A stretch of 49,836 nucleotides of DNA. It comes from an uncultured Clostridium sp. (GTDB taxonomy: Bacteria > Bacillota > Clostridia > TANB77 > CAG-508). Made by a program: the position numbers and the translations under genes. The stretch is from NCBI GenBank assembly GCA_947574235.1, contig CANPIU010000007.1, positions 1 through 49,836 of the forward strand. The letters run 5' to 3'. Below, one piece after another: positions 20,052 through 28,918 of the stretch. Position 1 is the first letter of the stretch. Every line of letters starts with the position of its first letter. The notes below the pieces were generated by a model. It ran no database searches and was not told the origin of the DNA. It worked only from the letters and a program-made list of their open reading frames with translations.

Positions 20052-20200
20052 ATTTTCCTTCCTTTCTTTTGTTTCTTTTAGCCTTTTCATTAGTGTTTCC
20101 TATACAAAAAATAATATTCATTATTGGTATCTTATCAAAAGCAAAGAGCATTGTCAACAATTTTACATAATTTTTTTATCTTTACTGTTCCTACAAGAAC

Positions 20201-20240
20201 AAAAAAATATTGCCAAAATGGCTTCTTCCCTCTTGGCAAT
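20201..20240 (-). terminator. Terminator of the VirD4-like gene
   Basis: ATTGCCAA / TTGGCAAT stem, followed on the minus strand by a run of seven T, 15 bases after the stop. Confidence 0.75.
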
Positions 20241-20255
20241 TTTGTTGACCTTATT

Positions 20256-22296
20256 TTAATCAAGTGGCCCAAATAATTCATCAAATTTGGCTTCCAATTC
20301 TTTTTGTAAATCATACATATCATCATCTTGTGGCAACATTGGTGCTTCTTCTTCCTTAAAATCATTTAAGTCTAAAATTGGTGCTGATTTTTTACTCGCA
20401 GGCTCTGATTTGCTATTGTTTTCTGCTATTTCCATCTCTGGAACTTTGCTTGTTACTTTTTCTTCTTTTTTTGGTAACAATTCATCTTCAAATAAATCAT
20501 CTAATGACTCTACTTTCAAATTTTCGACTGCTTTACTATTGTCTTTTTCTTCTACATAAGGGTTATAAGGATTATATTTTCTCCATACTCCTCTATCTTT
20601 TTCTCCAATGTCATTATGACTGATTTCTAAAGGCGCCATCTTTCTTGCCATCGGATGCTTGAAGTAATAAAATTTCTTTGCTTTTACTGGCTTAATTCCT
20701 TTTTCGTAGATAATACAATCATCATTATCCATCCTACGAAGCTCATCTGGTGTCATTAACGCTCTTGCCATAACTTGGTCTGATACTGACTTTCCTGTTT
20801 TCCAGTTTTGTCTATCACGGTTAATCGATACACTATCTCTTTCAATCGTCTTTTCCCCTAGGGCTTTCGAGAAATACTCAACAGTTTTATAAGAGTTACT
20901 TCCTAAAAATACGTGTGTATCACAGTTACCCATGATGGTTTCATAGGATTTTTCATAGACCGCTTCTAATTGGTCTATATTTTGCAAGATTACACTAAAG
21001 GATATCTTTCTACTTCTTGAAGTTGATATCTTTTTATCAAAATCTGGTATTTTTCCAATGTTAGCAAACTCATCTAAGATAAAAAATGTCTGTTCTTTTA
21101 AGGCTCCGCCATTTTGATCAGCATGATCATATAATTGTTGTATCATTTGCGCAAAGAATATGGTTAATAAAAAGTCATAAGCCGTATGGGTATCAGATGA
21201 TATAACATATACCGCTGTCTTTTTGTTTCCAATCTCCTCAAAATCTATGGTATCTGTTGAAGTTAATTCCGCAATTTCTTTGGAATCGAATTTTCCTAAT
21301 TTAGATTGCAAAGAACTCAAGATAGAACCATATGTTTTTTCTGGTGCAATTTCAATGGATTTATAGTACATCCTAGCTGGATGGTCATAAGGTAATTGGC
21401 TAATTAATTCGGTTAATAGATTACTTCCGCCTTTATTATTGGCTGCTCTAACTAATTCTGCACAACTAGCTAAATTTTGTTCTTCTTCTGGTCTTGTAGC
21501 AATTAAATAATAGATTAATGCCTTCAATAACATTTCTGCCATATCATCCCAGTAAGGGTCTTGTGAACCACTCTCCGATTTTTGTCCTTTTACTACGGTA
21601 TTGGCAATAACGTCAACGTCTAATTCAGAAGATATATGCATTAAAGGATTGTACCCATCACTATATTGTGGTCTTACTAAATTTAATACTTTTATTTCAT
21701 ACCCTTGTTCTTTTAAATAACCTGCTGTTCTGTCATATAATTCTCCTTTAGGGTCTGTAAATACATAAGAACCTAGACATTGATAAGCATTTGGGATAGA
21801 ATAAGATGCTGATTTACCAGATCCTGATCCGTCCTACTACTAAAACATTAACATTTCCTCTTTTATCGACTGGCAAGTAATTATCTTCTGCTAATATAAT
21901 TCCTTTATTTCGATTTAATATTTGATATTGTTCTCCTCGTTGGCTCCAATCACTTGAGCCATGTTCAATATCAGAATATTCATTTTTAGGTGCTGTTCTT
22001 ACAAAACCAATAAAGAAAAATAAGGAATAAAATATCGTTACGACTAACAAAGTTGAAAAATAACTTCCACTTGCTCCTTGTGAAAATACATTTCCAAAGG
22101 TCTCCAATGGTTTCCCTATCGATTCTCCAAAGGTTTTAAAAAACACTTCTAAATTTAATTGCCCTTCTAGTCCCGCTACATAAGAACTATAAGCAAAAGG
22201 CGAAACAAATACTATGGCTATAAATATCCATAGTATGGCAAATATAATAAAATTCTTTCTATTTCTTCGGATTGCTCCTTCTATTTTGTAATTCAT
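20256..22296 (-). CDS. VirD4/TraG-type coupling ATPase, with +1 frameshift at CGG
   Basis: Two N-terminal membrane helices (about 17-38 and 81-100), then the nucleotide-binding domain. The Walker A motif is split by one extra C at 21831: the upstream frame ends VLVVG-R, the downstream frame continues GSGSGKSASYSIPNAY, so the restored motif is GGSGSGKS at 155-162. The downstream frame has TDPKGELYD, an all-alpha domain (YWDDMAEMLLKALIYYLIA), Walker B FILDEFANIGKIPDF, and an acidic C-terminal tail. Length 2041 nt is 3x680 plus 1, giving 679 residues. Coupling proteins feed substrates to type IV secretion systems; no relaxase or VirB4 is nearby. Confidence 0.88.
21829..21831 (-). other. CGG frameshift site in the VirD4-like gene
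   Basis: Coding strand GTA GTA GGA C GGA TCA GGA. The upstream frame reads CGG ATC AGG ATC TGG TAA; skipping C21831 restores the P-loop. Confidence 0.9.
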
Positions 22297-22325
22297 AAAA
22301 TCACCTACTCTTTTGTGATATTCTT

Positions 22326-22646
22326 TTAGTGTTCCATTTCGTCGTCTTTATCTTTTCCAAAAGTTTCTTCGTGTGCTCTCCTAAGCTCTTCAAATTGCGC
22401 TTTGGTAATTGGTGGTCCATATACCTTTCCACTTTCATTATGTACTCTATATACTTCTCCATCAATTTCTTTAAAAGAATATTTATCTACTTTAGGTAAT
22501 TTCATAACATTGTTTCTTACGTCTAATGGCGCTACTCCAACTTCATACTCATCTTCTTTTGGTGGTATGGTTTTCCCATTTTCCTTCATTTTCATTGATG
22601 CTATAGCATATGGACATGGATTATCCCCGCTTCTTAATTTACTCAT
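22326..22646 (-). CDS. Unknown small acidic protein next to the VirD4-like gene
   Basis: 106 residues from ATG 22646 (AAGGAGG 9 bases upstream; a GTG at 22652 is too close). Polar and soluble, with a C-terminal helix (FEELRRAHEETFGKDKDDEMEH) and a DGEVYRVHNESGKVYGPP stretch that looks like a small beta hairpin. Not recognised. It is cotranscribed with the VirD4-like gene and the unknown gene upstream, so the three may work together. Confidence 0.6.
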   Translation of the reverse strand: MSKLRSGDNPCPYAIASMKMKENGKTIPPKEDEYEVGVAPLDVRNNVMKLPKVDKYSFKEIDGEVYRVHNESGKVYGPPITKAQFEELRRAHEETFGKDKDDEMEH

Positions 22647-22660
22647 TTTCACAATCCTCC

Positions 22661-23185
22661 TTAATTCTCTTTTTTGTCTCTAATTTCAAAGGCAAAATAA
22701 GATTTATATGGTTTTAACTTACATTTTCCTTTTACTTCATTGGTTTCTTCATCAAAATAAAGCGTTGGCTTTATTTCTTCTGTTGTCTCTGGGTCTATAA
22801 TACATATTGGTCTTTTCAAATTCGGTGTATATTTAAAATCCTTTACTTCGTATTCTTCCTCTTGGTATAAATTATCGAATTTAAGTGGTACCGGCTTTTT
22901 ACAAATTGATACTTCGTCATCTTGTAGTAACGCCATATTAACCACAACCTTATCCGTTCCAAAAGACAAGATTACTAATTGGTCTTCATCTTTAGATGGA
23001 TTGTCAACAAAAAAAGTCTTCCTTTTCATTTCTCCTCGAAATTCTTCCATAAAATCTAATCTTTGTAGTGTATACTTTGGTGAGTCTTTTAAAAATTCTT
23101 TTTCTGTTTTATTAATTTGATAGATTACTGTGTTTACTCCTTGTGGATCTGTGATACTAAAGCTTTTTCCTTCTAACGTATCCAT
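22661..23185 (-). CDS. Unknown soluble protein, first gene of the VirD4-like locus
   Basis: 174 residues, start ATG with GGGGGAG. A beta-rich predicted protein with no signal peptide; repeated acidic loops (DNLYQEEEYEVKDF, DPETTEEIKPTLYFDEETNE). Not recognised. It opens a three-gene unit with the gene at 22326 and the VirD4-like ATPase, with 14-30 base gaps. A role as a substrate or accessory of the coupling ATPase is a guess from position only. Confidence 0.6.
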   Translation of the reverse strand: MDTLEGKSFSITDPQGVNTVIYQINKTEKEFLKDSPKYTLQRLDFMEEFRGEMKRKTFFVDNPSKDEDQLVILSFGTDKVVVNMALLQDDEVSICKKPVPLKFDNLYQEEEYEVKDFKYTPNLKRPICIIDPETTEEIKPTLYFDEETNEVKGKCKLKPYKSYFAFEIRDKKEN

Positions 23186-23293
23186 TTTTCTCCCCCATTT
23201 CTATGTTTCTTAATCCATAGTTCTTCTTTTGTCACAACACTATAATTAATTATAGCGAATTTTAGGCATTTTGTCAATATTTTTTTATGTAAA

Positions 23294-24181
23294 TCATAGT
23301 ATTTGTTCGCTTCTTGGATTAAATTTTGATATTTCATTTAATTTTTCAAACATTTTTCTTTCTTGTTCTGTTAAATTTTTTGGTACAACTATTTTAATTT
23401 CTGCTATTAAATCTCCTCTTATACCACTACTATCTTTATATCCTTTGCCAGGAATTTTAATTCTTTCTCCACTTTGTATCCCTTGTGGTATATAAATCTT
23501 GGTTTCCTCATCAATTGAATTCACTTTGGCTTTAGCCCCTAAAGCTGCTTCCCATGGCGTTAATAATAAATCCGTATATAGGTCACTTCCTTTTAGTCTA
23601 AATGGTTTGCTATCTTCAATATTAATCTTTATTAATAAATCTCCGTTCTTCCCTCCATTTTCTCCTTGCTTGCCTTGTCCTATTAATCGAAGCTTTTCCC
23701 CATTTTTAATACCTTGTGGAATCGTAAGCATGATATTTCTTATTTTTCCTTCTGCGGTTCTTAGTGATATCATTTTCTCTTTTCCATAAAAAGCTTCTTG
23801 TATACCAATTCCTATCTCTGTTTCGATATTTTCTCCTTTGGTAATTCCTTTTGTTATATTACTTTGCTTTCCCTCTCCTTCTCCAGCATTTCCTATAAAC
23901 ATATTGATAATACTCGCTTTCTCCCCTTTTCCTAAAAAGGCTTTTTCTGTTTTTCCAAAACGAGAATTCCAAATTCTATCATACTTTCTTTTTTGTGCTG
24001 GAACAGATAAAGTTCTATAAGCTTCATTAATATCTTTTATTTTTTCCTCTGCTAATTTATCTCCTACATTTAAATCTGGATGATATTTCTTAGCAGCTTG
24101 TCGATAAGCAACCTTTATTTCTTCAATAGAAACATGAGTCGTTTCTAAATTTAATATTTTATAATAATTTTTGAATACCAT
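23294..24181 (-). CDS. DnaJ/CbpA-type J-domain co-chaperone
   Basis: About 295 residues from ATG 24181 (GGGGAGG 9 bases upstream). An N-terminal J domain (residues 1-70) with the HPD motif (AAKKYHPDLNVGD) stimulates Hsp70 ATPase. A Gly-containing linker follows and then the two C-terminal substrate-binding beta domains (IPQGIKNGEKLRLIGQGKQG, IPQGIQSGERIKIPGKGYKD). There is no CxxCxGxG zinc finger, so it is CbpA-like rather than canonical DnaJ. It is upstream of nothing related; ddl starts a separate unit. Confidence 0.9.
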   Translation of the reverse strand: MVFKNYYKILNLETTHVSIEEIKVAYRQAAKKYHPDLNVGDKLAEEKIKDINEAYRTLSVPAQKRKYDRIWNSRFGKTEKAFLGKGEKASIINMFIGNAGEGEGKQSNITKGITKGENIETEIGIGIQEAFYGKEKMISLRTAEGKIRNIMLTIPQGIKNGEKLRLIGQGKQGENGGKNGDLLIKINIEDSKPFRLKGSDLYTDLLLTPWEAALGAKAKVNSIDEETKIYIPQGIQSGERIKIPGKGYKDSSGIRGDLIAEIKIVVPKNLTEQERKMFEKLNEISKFNPRSEQIL

Positions 24182-24233
24182 TTTTAACATCCTCCCCAAA
24201 AATCAGGTGAATTTATTATACCACAAATAGAAA

Positions 24234-24259
24234 AAAAATCCATAGTTTTATGGATTTTT
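24234..24259 (-). terminator. Terminator between the J-domain gene and ddl
   Basis: AAAAATCCATA / TATGGATTTTT perfect 11-bp stem with a 4-base loop and a T tract on the minus strand, directly after the ddl stop. Confidence 0.8.
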
Positions 24260-24266
24260 CTAAGAT

Positions 24267-25286
24267 TTATTTTTGCTTGATTAATTGACTTAATAATTCT
24301 TGGTAACCAATTCCACTTGCCTCCCATAATTTAGGATACATACTAATATTGGTAAAGCCTGGTAAGGTATTAATTTCATTTATTATAATTTGATTCGTAT
24401 CTTTTTCAATAAAAAAATCTACTCTTGCTAAACCTTTTGCGTCAATTGCTTTAAAGGCTCTTATGGCTTGTTTTCTAATTTCATTGGCTATTTCTTCTGG
24501 AATATTGGCTGGAATTTCTGTTCTTGATGCTTCATTTTTATATTTCGCATCATAACTATAAAACTCTTCTGCTGACTTTACTTCTCCTACACAAGAAGCA
24601 CTTACCTCTTCTTTCCCAAGTACCGCACACTCTACTTCTCTTCCTTCAATTCCTTCCTCTACCAGAATTTTATTGTCAAATTTTGCGGCATATTCAATGG
24701 CTGTTTTTAATTCTTTCTTATTTTTCACCTTATTTATTCCCACACTAGAACCTGAATTAGAAGGCTTAACAAACATTGGAAATTTTAGACTTTTCATTAT
24801 TTTTTCTACTATCTCATCTAATTTCAATACTTCCTCTTGAAATTGTTTATCTACATAAATATAATCTTCTTTATATTTCTTAATATACTCGTATTTTGCT
24901 TGTTTTAATCCTGCTCTGTCAAATACAATTTTCGTATAAACCTTATCCATCCCCACACTAGAAGCTAATACCCCGCAACCTACATAGGGTTTCTCTAACA
25001 ATTCAAAGAATCCCTGTATGGTTCCATCTTCTCCATATAATCCATGTAATACAGGAAAAAGAATATCTAACTTTTGCAAATATTCTATAATATTTTCGAT
25101 TTTCTCCTTTTCTTTTTCTTCCTCTTCATCATATTGATACCAAACGCCATCTTTTCCAATATAAATTGGAAATATCTCATAATTCTTACGGTCTAAATTA
25201 TTTAAAATCGATTTTGCCGATAGTACAGATACCTCATTTTCTGTTGACCTACCACCAAAAATAACACCTAATTTTTCTTTTTTCAT
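24267..25286 (-). CDS. ddl: D-alanine--D-alanine ligase
   Basis: 339 residues. Makes D-Ala-D-Ala for peptidoglycan precursors in the cytoplasm, an ATP-grasp enzyme. N-terminal VIFGGRSTENEVSVLSA, central VLHGLYGEDGTIQGFFELL, the ATP-grasp segment FVKPSNSGSSVGINKV, and the C-terminal INEINTLPGFT with metal ligands. The start is ATG with AAAGGA. It lies 16 bases after murF, which uses its product directly: MurF adds D-Ala-D-Ala to the UDP-MurNAc-tripeptide. Confidence 0.95.
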   Translation of the reverse strand: MKKEKLGVIFGGRSTENEVSVLSAKSILNNLDRKNYEIFPIYIGKDGVWYQYDEEEEKEKEKIENIIEYLQKLDILFPVLHGLYGEDGTIQGFFELLEKPYVGCGVLASSVGMDKVYTKIVFDRAGLKQAKYEYIKKYKEDYIYVDKQFQEEVLKLDEIVEKIMKSLKFPMFVKPSNSGSSVGINKVKNKKELKTAIEYAAKFDNKILVEEGIEGREVECAVLGKEEVSASCVGEVKSAEEFYSYDAKYKNEASRTEIPANIPEEIANEIRKQAIRAFKAIDAKGLARVDFFIEKDTNQIIINEINTLPGFTNISMYPKLWEASGIGYQELLSQLIKQK

Positions 25287-25302
25287 ACTATCTAATCCTT
25301 TC

Positions 25303-26697
25303 TTAAAAACCTTTTTGTAATTCTTCTGCTATTTCAAAAAACTTCATGCCATTCGAAGCTTTTAGCAAAATAATATCATTTTCTTTAGCCATTTCTTTTA
25401 TTTTTTGTAAGATTTCTTCTTTCTTCTCAAACCAATAGACGTTTTCTTCTTTCATTCCCATCCTTTTCGCTTGTTCTTCTATGTATTTTGCCTTTTCTCC
25501 TGCACATAGTAAAATATCAATTTCATTTTTTACTACCTCTTCTCCTACTTTTTCATGAAGTTCTTTGGTATAATCTCCTAATTCTAGCATATCTCCCAAT
25601 ACCGCTATTTTTCGATTGTTCTTAAATTCCGATAAATATTTAAGGCTTGCTTGCATAGACTCTAAACTTGCATTATAAGCATCATTAATAATTTTAATTC
25701 CATTGGCTAGTTCTGTTATATCCATCCTCTTTTTCGTTAATTCAAAGGTTTCAATCCCTCTTACTATTTTTTCTGGCTCAATTTCTAAGGCTCTTCCTAC
25801 ACTAATAGCACATAAAGCATTTAACACAAAATGTTCTCCACCTACTGGCACAGTTATGTTTACTTTTTTATTTTCCAGTTCACATACAAAATCACTACTA
25901 TCACTTTTCAAATTAATTTCTTTGGTATTTCTATCACTATGTTCTTGTATTCCGTAAGTAATAATTGTTTTTTTATTCTGATTTTCTTCCTGCCATTTAT
26001 GTAATAAATCATTATCATTATTAACAACAACTGTTGCTTTTTCATTTCCTTCTAAAATTTCTAATTTAGCCTTCAATATATTTTCTCTAGAACCTAAATT
26101 TCCAATATGAGAAGTTCCTATATTGGTAATAACACAAATATCAGGTTTTGCTATATTCGTTAATAATCGAATTTCTCCAAAATGGTTCATCCCCATTTCT
26201 AATACCATAGCCTCTTCCTCTTGTAATGTTAAAATTGTAAAAGGCAGACCAATATTATTATTATTATTACCTATGGTTTTTAGCGTTTTGTATTTTTGGG
26301 ATATGACATTGGCAACCATATCCTTGGTACTTGTTTTTCCTACACTTCCTGTAATAGCTATCACAGGAATTTTGTAAAAACTTCTTTTTAATTTTGCCAT
26401 TTCATATAAAGCCTCTAACGTGTCTTTTACCTTAATAATGGTTTTTCCTTTATATTTCTTTAATTCTTCTTCGTTATCTTGTATTTCTGATACAATCACA
26501 CAATCTGCACCATTTTCTAATGCTTGCTTCCAGAACAAATTACCATTAAATTTTTCTCCTTTGATGGCTAAATAAGTATCTCCTTTTTGGATCGTTCTTG
26601 TATCTTTTGAAAAATTTTTACATACTTGCTTTAAGTCTCCTTGTATTAATTCCCCTTTGGTTACTTCTAATATTTCTTTTACAATCAAATTCCTCAT
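25303..26697 (-). CDS. murF: UDP-MurNAc-tripeptide--D-Ala-D-Ala ligase
   Basis: 464 residues. Mur ligase with an N-terminal UDP-binding domain, ATP-binding AITGSVGKTSTKDMV near 115, the central NIGTSHIGNLGS segment and the C-terminal domain with AVLGDMLELGD and ILLKASNGMKFFEI. It completes the pentapeptide precursor. Start ATG with GAGGTG. It is the first gene of a murF-ddl operon. Confidence 0.95.
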   Translation of the reverse strand: MRNLIVKEILEVTKGELIQGDLKQVCKNFSKDTRTIQKGDTYLAIKGEKFNGNLFWKQALENGADCVIVSEIQDNEEELKKYKGKTIIKVKDTLEALYEMAKLKRSFYKIPVIAITGSVGKTSTKDMVANVISQKYKTLKTIGNNNNNIGLPFTILTLQEEEAMVLEMGMNHFGEIRLLTNIAKPDICVITNIGTSHIGNLGSRENILKAKLEILEGNEKATVVVNNDNDLLHKWQEENQNKKTIITYGIQEHSDRNTKEINLKSDSSDFVCELENKKVNITVPVGGEHFVLNALCAISVGRALEIEPEKIVRGIETFELTKKRMDITELANGIKIINDAYNASLESMQASLKYLSEFKNNRKIAVLGDMLELGDYTKELHEKVGEEVVKNEIDILLCAGEKAKYIEEQAKRMGMKEENVYWFEKKEEILQKIKEMAKENDIILLKASNGMKFFEIAEELQKGF

Positions 26698-26847
26698 TTT
26701 GGCACCTCATTTTTCTTTTGCTAAATTATATGCCTATTTTCTATTTTTTGCAACTTATGGAATTTTTTATTCCTGTATATCAATAAATATTTATAGGATA
26801 ATATAAATTTCCGCTTTTCAAAAAAGTTCATAGTGATTAGAAATATT

Positions 26848-26880
26848 AAAAGACAGTAGGTTAAAAACTTACTGTCTTTT
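26848..26880 (-). terminator. Terminator of the SASP gene
   Basis: AAAAGACAGTA / TACTGTCTTTT perfect stem, 12 bases after the stop, with flanking A/T runs. Confidence 0.8.
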
Positions 26881-26892
26881 GATTCGAAATAA

Positions 26893-27072
26893 CTATTTAT
26901 TTTCTACACTTCTGTTAGCTATCTCAATAGCCTTTGTAACAATATTACCACATTGTTTAGATGAAACATTTGCCCAGCTTCCACCATCTTGTTTTACTTG
27001 GTCATAAACACCTAATTCTTTTGCTATTTCTTCTCTTAAATTTTCAGATATTAATTTACTATTTCTAGACAT
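26893..27072 (-). CDS. Alpha/beta-type small acid-soluble spore protein
   Basis: 59 residues from ATG 27072 (GGGAGG 6 bases upstream). SASP family features: ENLREEIAKELGVYDQV near the N-terminus, which contains the GPR protease-type acidic region, and a C-terminal helix CGNIVTKAIEIANRS. These proteins coat DNA in the forespore and protect it from UV and heat. It differs from the Bacillus consensus but matches the general pattern of clostridial forms. A sigma-G-like promoter lies upstream. Confidence 0.75.
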   Translation of the reverse strand: MSRNSKLISENLREEIAKELGVYDQVKQDGGSWANVSSKQCGNIVTKAIEIANRSVENK

Positions 27073-27138
27073 AACATCCTCCCACACATAAATCATAAAG
27101 ATTTTTATCATAAAACTTAATTTTAAGTTTTATAATTA

Positions 27139-27168
27139 TAGTATGAACCATTTTTTCAATTTTATTTT
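27139..27168 (-). promoter_or_regulatory. Sigma-G-like promoter of the SASP gene
   Basis: CATACTA (27145-27139), an exact forespore -10 match, with AAAATA 17 bases upstream (27168-27163; consensus TGMATA). It is 67 bases upstream of the SASP start. Confidence 0.55.
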
Positions 27169-27248
27169 GACATTTTTTGCGCTTTTTGTATTTTTTTAAT
27201 CAAAATATGATATAATTAATTAGATTACGTTTTACAAGGAGAATAAAA

Positions 27249-28889
27249 ATGAGCAATAAGAATCAACTTTTAGAAAAAGAGGATGAAACCCTTATTAAAA
27301 AACCTGAAACTAACTTAATAGAAACCAAAACTCAAGCTGTTAAAACGCCGACTGAAGCCGAAAATATAAATACAGATACGATAGAGCAAAATTCAAAAAA
27401 AGAAAATCCAATTTCTGCTTTCGTGCCTGTCATAAAGAAGAACACAGACGTATTGTCTATCTTCACTCTATTAGTTATCATCTTCATTAGTATTCTATTA
27501 ACAGTTTTTACCATGTTTACTATATACAATGCATTTAATACTAATATCATAGCTGGTGTACATATTAAAGAAATAGACGTATCGGGCTTAAGTCCTTCAG
27601 ATGCTAAGTATCAATTAGATAATTATTTAAAAACGAAACTTCCTGAGGAAATTACACTAAAACATGGGGATTTTGAAAGTACCATATCACTTTCTCAAAT
27701 GGATATTTCTTTTGAAACAAAATCAGCTACTAATGCTGCTCTTCAAGTTGGAAGAGAAGGTAATATCTTTGAAAATAATTTACAAGTATTATCCATGATG
27801 TTTGGAAGTGTAAATATAGAACCCAAAATCACTTGCAATAAACAACTTTTAACCAAAAATTTAGAAGACCTTTCTTCTCAATTACCAGATGCCGTTGTAC
27901 AAAGCAGTTATTATCTAGAAAATAGTGAACTAATTATTACCTCTGGCAAAGAAGGAAATGTTGTAGACGCTGAAAAAACCATAGAAAATATTAAGAACTC
28001 AATTTCTACTTTTTCCGCTTTAACTACCCCCATTGAAATTGCTGTCAAAACAGAACAACCAAATGAAATTAAGGTAGAACAAATTTATCATGAAATTCGT
28101 AAAGACCCTGTTGACGCTTACTACACGAAAGACCCTTTTGAAATTCACCCTTCTGAAAATGGTGTAGACTTTAAAATCCCACTAGAAGAAGTAAAAGCTA
28201 TCATCGCTTCTGAAAAAAAGGAAGAATACGTAATACCCTTAAACATTATTCGTCCTAATGTTACGACTAATATGATAGGTACAGAAGCTTTCCCTGATAT
28301 GCTTTCTACCTTTTCTACTAGATATGCTGCTAGCAACCGAAACAGGACTACTAATCTAATACTTGCCGCTAACAAAATAAATGGAACGGTTTTAATGCCA
28401 GGAGAAACGTTTTCCTATAATAAGGTTGTAGGTGCTAGAACCATTGCTGCTGGTTATAAAGAAGCTCCCATTTACGTAGAAGGTAGAGTAGAAGATGGTC
28501 TTGGTGGTGGTATTTGTCAAATTACTTCTACTTTGTATAATGCTGTTATTTATGCTAATTTAGAAATTACCCAAAGAACCAATCATCAATTTGTACCATC
28601 TTATGTAACAGCAAGTAGGGATGCAACTGTTGTATATGGTGCCCTTGATTTTCAATTTAAAAATAATCGAAATTATCCGATTAAATTAGTTTGTTCTGTT
28701 TCCGGTGGAATAGCTAAGTTTCAAATTTTTGGTATGAGACAAGAAGATGATGTAGAAGTTCAAATTTCTTCTTATGAGACAGGAAGAACTGCTACGGCTA
28801 TCTACTCAGAAGCTTATAAAATCTTAAAACGTGATGGGCAAATTGTAGATAAACAACTATTATCCAAAGATACTTATAAAAGACATTAA
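27249..28889 (+). CDS. VanW-domain membrane-anchored cell wall protein
   Basis: 546 residues. A cytoplasmic N-terminus of about 70 polar residues, one membrane helix (about 76-98), then peptidoglycan-binding type 4 repeats (IKEIDVSGLSPSDAKYQL, and a second copy around 210-240), and a VanW domain (about 355-500) with the family core MPGETFSYNKVVGART, GGGICQITSTLYNAV and RTNHQFVPSY. The PG_binding_4 plus VanW pair is common in clostridia. VanW proteins were named from vancomycin clusters, but most, like this one, are chromosomal cell wall proteins of unknown activity. Confidence 0.85.
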   Translation: MSNKNQLLEKEDETLIKKPETNLIETKTQAVKTPTEAENINTDTIEQNSKKENPISAFVPVIKKNTDVLSIFTLLVIIFISILLTVFTMFTIYNAFNTNIIAGVHIKEIDVSGLSPSDAKYQLDNYLKTKLPEEITLKHGDFESTISLSQMDISFETKSATNAALQVGREGNIFENNLQVLSMMFGSVNIEPKITCNKQLLTKNLEDLSSQLPDAVVQSSYYLENSELIITSGKEGNVVDAEKTIENIKNSISTFSALTTPIEIAVKTEQPNEIKVEQIYHEIRKDPVDAYYTKDPFEIHPSENGVDFKIPLEEVKAIIASEKKEEYVIPLNIIRPNVTTNMIGTEAFPDMLSTFSTRYAASNRNRTTNLILAANKINGTVLMPGETFSYNKVVGARTIAAGYKEAPIYVEGRVEDGLGGGICQITSTLYNAVIYANLEITQRTNHQFVPSYVTASRDATVVYGALDFQFKNNRNYPIKLVCSVSGGIAKFQIFGMRQEDDVEVQISSYETGRTATAIYSEAYKILKRDGQIVDKQLLSKDTYKRH

Positions 28890-28913
28890 AGGACTGTTAG
28901 TTAGCAGTCCTTT
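28888..28913. terminator. Bidirectional terminator between the vanW-like gene and ypeB
   Basis: AAAGGACTG / CAGTCCTTT stem with an 8-base loop and T tract; it begins inside the stop codon. Confidence 0.85.
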
Positions 28914-28918
28914 TGATT

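Noticed and set aside
20256..23185. Integrative conjugative element
   Set aside because: Only a coupling-type ATPase is present; no integrase, relaxase, attachment repeats or composition change were seen.
27249..28889. VanW-like gene with ddl nearby as vancomycin resistance
   Set aside because: No vanHAX or VanRS genes; ddl pairs with murF as a normal wall gene and the VanW domain is common in susceptible clostridia.
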